Made by a program: the position numbers and the translations under genes
Part shown: piece by piece, positions 8,700-15,873 of the stretch
How the letters are laid out: every line of letters starts with the position of its first letter
Position numbering within the stretch: position 1 is the first letter of the stretch
Origin: Methanosarcina sp. UBA293
GTDB taxonomy: Archaea; Halobacteriota; Methanosarcinia; Methanosarcinales; Methanosarcinaceae
Length of the DNA: 21,854 bases
NCBI GenBank assembly: GCA_002499445.1
Contig: DALS01000023.1
Coordinates: 1 to 21,854, forward strand
Direction: 5' to 3'
Notes under the pieces: model-generated
Told to the model about the DNA's origin: nothing
What the model saw: the letters and a program-made list of their open reading frames with translations, nothing else
Database searches by the model: none

Positions 8700-9638
8700 T
8701 CATTTAATTTGACTTTGATACCACTCATAAGTTTGTTCAATCCCATCTTTCAATGAGATCTTAGCTTTCCACCCAAGTGAGCTCAGTTTTGTAATATCGA
8801 GCAGTTTCTGCGGAGTACCGTCAGGTTTTGAAAGGTCTCTTCTAATTTCACCTTTAAACCCGATAATTTCTTTAATCAATTCAGCTAGTTCACCTATCGT
8901 AATATCTTTCCCTACCCCGATATTGACAAATTCTCCAATTTCATCCGCATTAAAGTTTTCCATCAAAAATACACAAGCATCTGCCATATCATCAACATGC
9001 ATAAACTCCCTGAGAGGCTTTCCTGTACCCCACACAACAACCTCAGGTTCGTTATTCACCCTGGCTTCATGGAATTTCCTTATCAATGCAGGCATCACAT
9101 GCGAAGTTTCAAGATCAAAATTATCATTCGGACCGTACAAATTGGTCGGCATTACCGAAATGAAGTTGGTCCCATACTGCTGGTTATAATGCTTGCAGAG
9201 CCTGATTCCTGCGATCTTTGCGACTGCATAGGCTTCATTGGTTTCTTCTAGAGGACCGGTTAATAGATATTCTTCTTTTAAAGGTTGAGGAGCGAGTTTT
9301 GGATATATACAGGAAGAGCCGAGGAAAAGCAATTTTTTCACTCCATATTTGTAGACGGCGTGGATAATATTTGATTCGATCATCAGATTTTTGTAGATGA
9401 AGTCGGCAGGATGGGTGCTGTTAGCAAGAATTCCGCCTACCTTTGCTGCGGCTAAGAAGACATATTCTGGCTTTTCCTGTTTGAAGAATTCGTTTACCGC
9501 CTGCTGGTTTGTAAGGTCAAGTTCTTTGTGAGTGCGGAAAATAATATTGGTATAGCCTTTTGATTCAAGTTTTCTTTTAAGGGCTGAACCAACAAGTCCC
9601 CGGTGGCCGGCTACATAAATTTTAGAGTCTTTGTCCAT
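8700..9638 (-). CDS. fcl: GDP-L-fucose synthase
   Basis: The 312-residue enzyme is an epimerase/reductase that turns GDP-4-keto-6-deoxy-D-mannose, made by Gmd, into GDP-L-fucose with NADPH. The cofactor loop is GHRGLVGSA (11-19). AAAKVGGILAN (63-73), SSCIYPKLAPQP (108-119) and YAVAK (Y137, K141) are diagnostic for this family, as is the PTNLYGPNDNFD stretch near 164-175. Length is normal. The ATG at 9638 follows AAAGGCGATC, a good ribosome site. It lies 61 bases after gmd in the same direction, so the two-step pathway is encoded in order. The product would be used as donor by a fucosyltransferase, perhaps one of the local glycosyltransferases. Confidence 0.95.
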   Translation of the reverse strand: MDKDSKIYVAGHRGLVGSALKRKLESKGYTNIIFRTHKELDLTNQQAVNEFFKQEKPEYVFLAAAKVGGILANSTHPADFIYKNLMIESNIIHAVYKYGVKKLLFLGSSCIYPKLAPQPLKEEYLLTGPLEETNEAYAVAKIAGIRLCKHYNQQYGTNFISVMPTNLYGPNDNFDLETSHVMPALIRKFHEARVNNEPEVVVWGTGKPLREFMHVDDMADACVFLMENFNADEIGEFVNIGVGKDITIGELAELIKEIIGFKGEIRRDLSKPDGTPQKLLDITKLSSLGWKAKISLKDGIEQTYEWYQSQIK

Positions 9639-9699
9639 CTGATCGCCTTTAGTTTGAAAAGAGAATCTTCTGAAGATTTTACTATTATAGTTTAGCTTA

Positions 9700-10824
9700 T
9701 TATAAGCTTTTCAAATTTAATTTGGAGTTCTCAGTCAGTTTTTCTTCAGGTTTCTGACAGGCTGCTAATTTTTCATCGGGGTAGTTTTTCAGAATTTCTT
9801 CCTCGTCGGACTTTATCATTATTTTTACCAAATCTTCCATTTTGACTTTTGGTTTCCAGCCAAGTTTCTTTCTGGCTTTTGAGGAATCGCCGATAAGAAG
9901 TTCTACTTCAGTTGGCCTGTAGTATCCAGGGTCGACTTCAACTATAATATTACCTGTACGAGAATCAATTCCTACTTCTTCTGCCCCTTCTCCCTGCCAG
10001 ATTATATCGATCCCGAGTTCTTTGAATGCCAGTTCGATAAATTCGCGGACTGAGTGAGTTTCGCCGGTTGCTATAACGTAATCATCGGGTTTTTCTTGCT
10101 GGAGCATGAGCCACATGGCCTCTACGTAATCTTTTGCAAAGCCCCAGTCTCTTTTTGCATCAAGATTTCCAAGGTAGAGCCTGTCCTGCATGCCGTATTT
10201 TATCTTTGCAGCGGCCATTGTGATTTTTCTGGTGACAAAAGTTTCACCGCGGATAGGGGATTCGTGGTTAAAGAGGATGCCGTTGCATGCAAAAATGCCG
10301 TAGGCTTCCCGGTAGTTGATTGTGATCCAGTAAGCATACAACTTGGCTGCTGCATACGGGCTTCTCGGATAAAAGGGAGTAGTCTCTTTCTGAGGAATTT
10401 CCTGAACTTTTCCGTAAAGTTCGCTGGTTGAAGCCTGGTAAAATTTAGTTTTTTTTTCAAGGCCGAGGATCCGGATTGCTTCAAGCAACCTTAAAGTCCC
10501 TAATGCATCCGAATTTGCCGTATACTCCGGGGTCTCAAAAGAAACCTGGACATGACTCTGAGCTGCCAGGTTATAGATTTCATCAGGCTGGACTTCCTGA
10601 ATAATGCGGATAAGGTTTGTTGAATCTGTCAGGTCTCCATAGTGCATGAAGAAGTTTACGTTCCTCTCATGGGGATCTTTGTAGAGGTGATCAACTCTAG
10701 CTGTATTAAAAGAAGAGGACCTTCTTTTTATGCCGTGGACAATATATCCCTTATTCAGAAGAAATTCTGCAAGATAAGCCCCATCTTGGCCTGTGATTCC
10801 GGTAATTAAAGCAGTTTTATTCAT
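9700..10824 (-). CDS. gmd: GDP-mannose 4,6-dehydratase
   Basis: This 374-residue SDR enzyme converts GDP-D-mannose to GDP-4-keto-6-deoxy-D-mannose with bound NADP. The N-terminal loop is TALITGITGQDGAYLAEFLL (4-23). QASTSELYGKVQE and YAAAK (Y157, K161) form the active site. RRSSSFNTARVDHLY and FNHESPIRGETFVTRKI are family signatures. The C-terminus has RPTEVELLIGDSSKARKKLG, then an extra tail of about 40 charged residues. An upstream ATG at 10836 would add four residues, but GAGGTTTTGC precedes the ATG at 10824, so that is the better start. It is the first gene of the gmd-fcl-wzm-wzt-glycosyltransferase block. The nearby manC can supply its substrate. The product could also feed rhamnose or perosamine pathways, but fcl next door points to fucose. 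Confidence 0.95.
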   Translation of the reverse strand: MNKTALITGITGQDGAYLAEFLLNKGYIVHGIKRRSSSFNTARVDHLYKDPHERNVNFFMHYGDLTDSTNLIRIIQEVQPDEIYNLAAQSHVQVSFETPEYTANSDALGTLRLLEAIRILGLEKKTKFYQASTSELYGKVQEIPQKETTPFYPRSPYAAAKLYAYWITINYREAYGIFACNGILFNHESPIRGETFVTRKITMAAAKIKYGMQDRLYLGNLDAKRDWGFAKDYVEAMWLMLQQEKPDDYVIATGETHSVREFIELAFKELGIDIIWQGEGAEEVGIDSRTGNIIVEVDPGYYRPTEVELLIGDSSKARKKLGWKPKVKMEDLVKIMIKSDEEEILKNYPDEKLAACQKPEEKLTENSKLNLKSL

Positions 10825-10908
10825 GCAAAACCTCATATTGCATCAAATAACTAATTCCATTAGTTGTCTGCATTTTGAAATACTCAATTGTTTACCTCAG
10901 TCCTTCTC

Positions 10909-10999
10909 TTAATTAGCTTTCGGTTCCCATACAATCAGTTCCTTAGCCTTGCTGACATCTAGCCTTCTTACTTTTGAACATCTACCGGGAGATACAACC
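10909..10999 (-). pseudogene. C-terminal remnant of a nucleotide-sugar dehydratase/epimerase
   Basis: A minus-strand frame open from 10999 to a TAA at 10909-10911 ends with VRRLDVSKAKELIVWEPKAN. This closely matches the normal end of extended SDR enzymes (pattern RRxDVSKAKELLGWEPK). Only about 30 codons are left. There is an in-frame stop just upstream at 11000-11002, no catalytic region, and the usual Gly before Trp is Val. It is not a copy of the local gmd, fcl or uxs tails, so it records a different, now deleted sugar gene. It lies next to the broken manC copy. Confidence 0.5.
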
Positions 11000-11080
11000 T
11001 ATAAAATAACTCATATAGTATAAATAATTTTATTAAGATAAATCATTCGGAAGAACGTTAAATAGGGAAAACTTCTAGCA

Positions 11081-11378
11081 TCACTTTCTCCTACACGCAT
11101 CATCAAACCTGACATATCCCCTTCGTCCACAAGCTCTCCTTAAAAGAACCTCAATAATCTTAAGCAGTACTTTCCCAAGATTTCAATTACGAAAAGCTTC
11201 TGAGCTTCATTCGTTACAACAAAAATTTCGGATATATCAGAAATCTCAAGGCACCAGAGGGCGGTTTTCTGAAAAGATAGATATTTCCAAATTTTAAAAA
11301 TTGTTTGGGATATTTTTCCTAGCACATATTTCCCGGTTAAGGGGCCGGAGTCTTGTTCCCAAGCTACCTGCAAGAATT
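11081..11378 (-). pseudogene. manC: Deleted second copy of manC
   Basis: The segment matches both ends of the intact manC at 13299-14675 on the same strand. Bases 11378 down to about 11185 correspond to codons from about 6 to 67, including CLEISDISEIFVVTNEAQK, which differs from the intact copy (CLEISDISEVFVVTNEAQK) at one residue. Bases about 11182 down to 11081 correspond to the last 33 codons, with the equivalent of the final stop at 11081-11083. About 1.07 kb in between is missing, and frames are also disturbed. The remaining open frame (11140-11373) crosses the junction and cannot make a working enzyme. Divergence of the two copies shows the duplication is not recent. Together with the intact copy it forms direct repeats around the wzx gene. 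Confidence 0.88.
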
Positions 11379-11403
11379 CTCGTATTAAGTTCAGTGAAAA
11401 TTG

Positions 11404-11415
11404 TATAAATATAAG
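11404..11415 (+). promoter_or_regulatory. Candidate TATA box for the flippase gene
   Basis: TATAAATATAAG preceded by the A-rich GTGAAAATTG resembles an archaeal TATA/BRE pair. Transcription would start near 11435, giving a leader of about 160 bases before the flippase ATG; long leaders are common in Methanosarcina. The region is AT-rich, so other sites are possible. Confidence 0.3.
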
Positions 11416-11594
11416 TCATCACAGTCTAATTAGTATATAGAACATATCGAAACAACCTATTTTTAAAAAGTTTTTTAAGAATAAATAGATCGAGCCGATC
11501 ATTGCACCTGAAGATATGATTATTCCAAGCAATATATTAAGAAAACTAGAAGTATATCAAGAAAACCATTAAATAAGCTTTCTCCGGAAAAATC

Positions 11595-13058
11595 ATGACT
11601 AGCTGGAATACTTTACTTTCTCCAATTATGCGAATCGAACCTTTGCGCCGCCAGAGCCTTGTAACCCTTTTCACAACACTAGCTCTCACAACAGTCGGTT
11701 TTTTAAGTACAATGTATTTTGCCCACGCTGTTGGAGAATCAGTATTAGGAGCATATTTCCTATTTTTGGCTTACTTTAATACTTTAAACCTGATCTTTGA
11801 TGGTGGTCTGGGAGGAGCAGCAGTTAAAAGAATTAGCGAAGGAAGAGAAATAGATGAACATTTCACAGCAGCTTTTGTGATGAGAATTCTTCTTGTAGGA
11901 ATTTCTATAATTATAATTATTTTTGCCAGATCTATCCTTGTGAACATCGACCGGTATGGAGTATCTTCATGGCTTTTCATAGCTTTAATTATAGGCATAT
12001 TCTGGAGTAGTGTGTCAAATGGGAACTACGGCTCAGGAAAAGTGGGATTAAATCAGACCTGTGGATTTATAAACAGTGCATCCTGTGTAGTTTTTCAGGT
12101 GATTGCCGTATACCTTGGCTACGGTGTAAATGGCCTTGCTGGGGGATTTATTTTTGGGATGATCGCAGCTACTATAATAGGATTTCGTTTTTTGGACCTC
12201 AGACTTAAAAGATTTAACGCCGGACATTTAAAAAGCATATTTTCATATTCTTTTTGGATTTTTTTAGCTTCAAGTGGAAGTCTCGTATTCAGCTATGCAG
12301 ACACAATAATAATAGGGTATTTCCTTAAAACCGCAGATGTAGGGATATATAGAGTCTTATTCCAGTTTACAACGGCAGCAACCTTTACAACAACAGCTAT
12401 GAGCACAGTCCTTTTCCCAAAAGTCAGCAGCTGGAATGCAAATGGGGAACTGGAAATGGCAGAAAACGCATTTTCAAAAGGTGTTACATACTCTTTGCTG
12501 CTTGCAGTGCCCGTTTTTGTGGGAGGAGTTTTACTTGGGGACAAAATGCTCTATTTCTTCTATGGAGAGAGTTTTGCACAGGGTGCTAAGACATTTTACG
12601 TACTGCTAGTAGTCCAGCTTGTGAATGTATTTATGTTTCTGCAAACAATGTATTTAAACGCTCTAAATCGGCCAAAGGAATCGTTTAAAGTTACAGCAGT
12701 CGCCGCTTCAGCGAATATTCTCCTAGACTTGATACTGATTCCAGTTCTTGGAATTATCGGTGCAGCTATTGCAACTCTCATTACCATGACCATGAATTCT
12801 TTTCTTGCGTACCTCGCACTGAGACGTATAATCAGCTTAAAGCTTGAATTCCAGGGAATAAGAAATATCCTTATAGCGTCTATAATAATGGGGCTGGGAG
12901 TTAGATGCTACCGCGTTTTAATACCCTTATCAAATATCTGGCTTACACTAATCCCAATAATGTTTGGTGCTATTTTGTACATTTTCCTGCTCTTAAAACT
13001 TGACACCAATATTCGTGATGAGTTGATACAAATAGGAAAACAGATAGGATTTCAGTAA
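11595..13058 (+). CDS. wzx: Wzx-type oligosaccharide flippase (MOP/polysaccharide biosynthesis family)
   Basis: The 487-residue protein is almost entirely hydrophobic, with about 12-14 membrane segments, the usual size and form of flippases that turn lipid-linked sugars across the membrane. Near the start are the family-like stretches TLFTTLALTTVGFLSTMYFA (about 26-45) and VLGAYFLFLAYFN. IFDGGLGGAAVKRISEGR and a central ADTIIIGYFLKTADVGIYRV (about 236-255) are typical. The ATG at 11595 has only a weak CCGGA before it; an ATG at 11628 (MRIEPLRR) is an alternative. It is the only plus-strand gene in the glycan locus and lies between the intact and the broken manC. It is convergent with manC across 240 bases. 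Its substrate is unknown; a second exporter (Wzm/Wzt) lies in the same locus. Confidence 0.9.
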   Translation: MTSWNTLLSPIMRIEPLRRQSLVTLFTTLALTTVGFLSTMYFAHAVGESVLGAYFLFLAYFNTLNLIFDGGLGGAAVKRISEGREIDEHFTAAFVMRILLVGISIIIIIFARSILVNIDRYGVSSWLFIALIIGIFWSSVSNGNYGSGKVGLNQTCGFINSASCVVFQVIAVYLGYGVNGLAGGFIFGMIAATIIGFRFLDLRLKRFNAGHLKSIFSYSFWIFLASSGSLVFSYADTIIIGYFLKTADVGIYRVLFQFTTAATFTTTAMSTVLFPKVSSWNANGELEMAENAFSKGVTYSLLLAVPVFVGGVLLGDKMLYFFYGESFAQGAKTFYVLLVVQLVNVFMFLQTMYLNALNRPKESFKVTAVAASANILLDLILIPVLGIIGAAIATLITMTMNSFLAYLALRRIISLKLEFQGIRNILIASIIMGLGVRCYRVLIPLSNIWLTLIPIMFGAILYIFLLLKLDTNIRDELIQIGKQIGFQ

Positions 13059-13298
13059 TATAAAAATAAAAAATCTAAAGAGTGAATCAGTTATTCTTTG
13101 ATAAGAATCTCAGAAAGAAAAATATTACATAATTATTAGCCTTGTTAAAAGTTTATTGAAAGGATGGAACATGTAATTTCGATTTGAATGACGGAACACA
13201 TGATCCTGATTTGTATAATTCACTTCCTTTCAACCCATCCGTCTTAAGACTTAGTTTATGCCTTCTGACACTTATTTTAGCGCCCTAACTTTGCCCAC

Positions 13299-14675
13299 TC
13301 ATTTTCTCCCGTAGACATCGTCAAACCTGACAATATCTTCTTCATCTACAAGCTCCCCTAGCTGCACTTCAATAATCTCAAGCGGCACCATTCCAGGATT
13401 AGAGAGCCTGTGCTTTTGTCCTGCCCTAATAAATGTGCTTTCCCCAGGCCTCAGGAAAAACTGTTGGCCATCCACTTCCACACACGCCATGCCTTTTACA
13501 ACAACCCAGTGTTCACTCCTGTGGTAATGAAGCTGCAGGCTTAATTTGTGGCCCGGGTGTACAGTAATATTTTTTATCTTGTACCCTGGAGAAGCGTCAA
13601 GGAGTGTATATGAACCCCAGGGCCGGTAGACAGTTTGTCCAATAAACGCCCTTTCGTCCTTCCTTTCCTTCAAGTCGGAGACTATTTCTTTTACTTTCTG
13701 ACTGCTGGATTTGGGGCATATTAATAGAGCATCACTTGTATCAACAACAACCATATCCTGAACATCAATCAGGGAGACAATTTTTCCGCATTTTGAGTAC
13801 ACCAGGTTTCCGTCGGAGTTGAGCAGAAGGGAATCACATTCATGAATGACGTTTCCTGCGGGATCCTTTTCCAGCTCATCATAGATTGCTGCAAAGTTTC
13901 CAAGATCACTCCATTTTTGATCCAGCTTTACAACTGCAACCCTTTCAGATTTTTCCATTATTCCATAGTCAATGGAAATATTGTCCACACACGCATAAAT
14001 CTCATTAATGTCCTTTCCATTTTCAAAACATGCAAAAACCGAAGGTGCATATTTTTTAACTTCGTCAAAGAAAAGCCCCGTTTCAAAAAGGAACATTCCA
14101 CTGTTCCAGAGGCAGCCTTCCTGAATGTATTTCTCTGCAGCTTCGAAGTCTGGTTTTTCCCTGAATTCTGAGACCTTATAACCTGGCCCACAGGCTTCTG
14201 AGGCTTTAATATAACCATATCCTGTATGAGGAAATGTGGGGACGATCCCGAAAGTAACCAGATAATCCGAAGCCAGCTCTTCAGCCGAAAAAATCGTTTG
14301 CATTGCTGCCCTATCAAGAATATGATCTGAAGAAAAAATTCCCACTACAGAAGGACCAAATTTTTTTTCAATTTCTTTCATTCCGAAAAAGATTGCAGGG
14401 AGAGTATTCTTGCCTTCAGGCTCAATTAAGACATTCTCTGAAGGAATTGAGTACCCGATTTCCTTAATCTGTCCGATTACGAAAAATTTCTGAGCTTCAT
14501 TCGTTACGACAAAAACTTCAGATATGTCAGAAATCTCAAGGCACCGGAGGACGGTATCCTGAAAAAGAGAGGTGTTTCCAAATTTTAAAAACTGTTTGGG
14601 ATACATTTCCCGGCTAAGGGGCCAGAGCCGCGTTCCTGAGCCGCCTGCAAGAATTATTGATTTTATACCTGTCAT
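13299..14675 (-). CDS. manC: Mannose-1-phosphate guanylyltransferase / mannose-6-phosphate isomerase
   Basis: This 458-residue protein has the two-part layout of type II PMI-GMP enzymes. Residues 1 to about 340 are the guanylyltransferase: IILAGGSGTRLWPLSRE (7-23), YPKQFL (25-30), LIEPEGKNTLPAI (83-95) and SSDHILD (115-121). The last 120 residues are a cupin isomerase domain with YRPWGSYTLLD, HKLSLQLHYHRSEHWVVVKG and AGQKHRLSNPG. It would make GDP-mannose, the substrate of the gmd product next in the pathway. The ATG at 14675 lies directly after AAAGGAG with no spacer, an unusual layout, but no other start is near and the N-terminus begins properly. The gene stands alone, convergent with wzx, with a 229-base AT-rich leader region upstream. 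Confidence 0.93.
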   Translation of the reverse strand: MTGIKSIILAGGSGTRLWPLSREMYPKQFLKFGNTSLFQDTVLRCLEISDISEVFVVTNEAQKFFVIGQIKEIGYSIPSENVLIEPEGKNTLPAIFFGMKEIEKKFGPSVVGIFSSDHILDRAAMQTIFSAEELASDYLVTFGIVPTFPHTGYGYIKASEACGPGYKVSEFREKPDFEAAEKYIQEGCLWNSGMFLFETGLFFDEVKKYAPSVFACFENGKDINEIYACVDNISIDYGIMEKSERVAVVKLDQKWSDLGNFAAIYDELEKDPAGNVIHECDSLLLNSDGNLVYSKCGKIVSLIDVQDMVVVDTSDALLICPKSSSQKVKEIVSDLKERKDERAFIGQTVYRPWGSYTLLDASPGYKIKNITVHPGHKLSLQLHYHRSEHWVVVKGMACVEVDGQQFFLRPGESTFIRAGQKHRLSNPGMVPLEIIEVQLGELVDEEDIVRFDDVYGRK

Positions 14676-14904
14676 CTCCTTTAGATATCAGTCAAAACGG
14701 ATGTATTCTTTAATAATCAAATTCAAGGTATAGATTAGTTTCTAGACAAAGCAGGATAATGAATCAAGGAAACAAAAAGGAAAGCAAATAGAAAACATAT
14801 TTAAAAAGGAAGGAAAATAAAAAGATTTAATTAGATTCTAACTAGGAACTCTCTTTGAAATTTCTTTCCTAATCCTGATAATCCCTTTCAGACCCCGGAA
14901 AAGT

Positions 14905-15042
14905 TCAGGGTTCTTTTTCTTCCCCAAAAAGAGCCTTTCTTTCTTCCTCATCGTATTTGTCACAGCTTATGAGAGGCTTTTTTCTCATCTTGTGTTCTTT
15001 TTCCATTGTGTCCGGAGATTCTATATTAGCTTTCTGCGCCAT
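14905..15042 (-). CDS. Small charged protein, 45 residues, unknown function
   Basis: A minus-strand ORF starts at the ATG 15042-15040 behind AAGGGGCCGCTT, with a good ribosome site at normal distance, and ends at TGA 14905-14907. The product begins MAQKANIESPDT and ends RKALFGEEKEP. It is very rich in Lys and Glu, has a single Cys (KPLISCDKYDEEER), and has no membrane or signal segment. I do not recognise the family. It lies 75 bases after a second, similar-sized charged ORF on the same strand, so the two could share a transcript. A longer plus-strand frame overlaps it, but that one has no ribosome site and an odd composition. Confidence 0.55.
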   Translation of the reverse strand: MAQKANIESPDTMEKEHKMRKKPLISCDKYDEEERKALFGEEKEP

Positions 15043-15117
15043 AAGCGGCCCCTTCTATAAGTCTCAAATGTCCCAGCATTTTAATGCATATGGCAAAAAA
15101 GTAAAAAATAAGAGAGA

Positions 15118-15258
15118 TTATTTGCAGGTATCAAGTAGCGATCTCTTTTTGCCACCCCGCGCTTCGGTAGGATGAATTGGATCGACATCAGCTACTTCTT
15201 CCCCTTCTTTTTCCTCTAACTTTTCTCCCTTCGTACCTTCCCTTCTTTCTTCAGGCAT
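15118..15258 (-). CDS. Small acidic protein, 46 residues, unknown function
   Basis: The minus-strand ORF has its ATG at 15258-15256, behind GGGGGTTAAACAA, and a TAA at 15118-15120. An ATG five codons upstream (15273) is possible but would itself hold the ribosome site, so the shorter form is preferred. The product begins MPEERREGTKGEKLEEKEGE, continues with VADVDPIHPTEARGGKKR and ends LLDTCK. It is hydrophilic, probably largely disordered at the start, with one Cys near the end. No family is recognised. A TATA-like TTTATATAAT lies at about 15273-15282, rather close to the start. It is followed by the 45-residue ORF on the same strand. Confidence 0.5.
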   Translation of the reverse strand: MPEERREGTKGEKLEEKEGEEVADVDPIHPTEARGGKKRSLLDTCK

Positions 15259-15448
15259 TTGTTTAACCCCCATTATATAAATTCATCTCAAGTGAGTTTT
15301 CTGTTAACCCACTTGCTAGGACGAAATTATCCAGTTTTCAATGCTTTCAATAATAACTTAGTGGATTAGTTTTCTCCTTCAGGCAAAGGCTTTAAGATAT
15401 CAAGTCAAAATACCTGCCATAAAATTTGGATACGTAGACTATAGACTA

Positions 15449-15478
15449 CTTATTCTATAGTTTCTTATTCTATAGTTT
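15449..15478. repeat. Perfect 15-bp tandem duplication
   Basis: CTTATTCTATAGTTT occurs twice head to tail (15449-15463 and 15464-15478). A related TAGACTATAGACTA lies directly before it. It could be slippage, or paired binding sites in the divergent intergenic region. Confidence 0.8.
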
Positions 15479-15516
15479 GTATAAGTTTATTTTATCCCCC
15501 TTCTCCTCTATTCACC

Positions 15517-15538
15517 TCCTGATCGAGCCTAATCAGGA
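15517..15538. other. Hairpin, 7-bp stem
   Basis: TCCTGAT and ATCAGGA are perfect arms around the 8-base loop CGAGCCTA. There is no T-run close enough for a typical terminator. On the minus strand the stem overlaps the strong ribosome-site-like AGGAGGTGA. Confidence 0.45.
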
Positions 15539-15730
15539 ATTACCCCTTAATTTATTATACCCATTAGATTTATTAAATTATTGCAACAATGGTCAAAAAG
15601 TTGAAGAATACTCAGACTCTTTTAAAAAAGGAAGTGTAGAAAGAGCTGGCACTTATATTTCAACAAAAAATGATTCAAGATAATCTAAAAATGATTCATA
15701 ACAACAAAATAATCTAAAATTATTTGGGAG

Positions 15731-15740
15731 AATATATATC
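15731..15740 (+). promoter_or_regulatory. Candidate TATA box for sudB-sudA
   Basis: AATATATATC, preceded by the purine-rich TGGGAG, fits an archaeal BRE/TATA arrangement. Transcription would begin near 15763, leaving a leader of about 110 bases before the sudB start at 15874. Confidence 0.4.
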
Positions 15741-15770
15741 TAATTAATCAGTATAGGGAGAGCGTTCAGG

Positions 15771-15811
15771 CGGGAAAACTCGGAAGTAAAAAAGATCCGT
15801 AAGGAAACCCG
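15771..15811 (+). other. Possible folded leader of the sud operon mRNA
   Basis: Two nested complementary pairs occur in the leader: CGGG (15771-15774) with CCCG (15808-15811), extended by G-U pairs, and CGGA (15781-15784) with TCCG (15796-15799). The region is richer in G and C than its surroundings. I match it to no known riboswitch, and short stems like this can arise by chance. Confidence 0.25.
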
Positions 15812-15873
15812 TTATATCAAAATTCCAGATTCATTTGTTCAAAAATTGTTTTTACTCAGGAAAATGTGATCCT

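Larger units (their letters stand above)
15259..15873. other. Intergenic region upstream of the sud operon
   Basis: This 615-base stretch lies between the divergent small-protein ORFs and sudB. No convincing gene is seen. It holds a 15-bp tandem duplication (15449-15478), a 7-bp hairpin (15517-15538), an orphan strong Shine-Dalgarno-like AGGAGGTGA on the minus strand near 15512-15520 with no start codon after it, a TATA-like site (15731-15740) and a possibly folded leader (15771-15811). Confidence 0.6.

Noticed and set aside
10054..10431. 125-codon plus-strand frame inside gmd
   Set aside because: It lies wholly opposite the gmd coding region, so it is best explained as a shadow of a GC-richer gene.
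14957..15175. 72-codon plus-strand frame covering the two small minus-strand ORFs
   Set aside because: It lacks a ribosome site, and the minus-strand ORFs have better sites and more protein-like composition.
15477..15683. 68-codon plus-strand frame in the spacer before sudB
   Set aside because: It begins in the tandem repeat, has no ribosome site and shows no recognisable feature.
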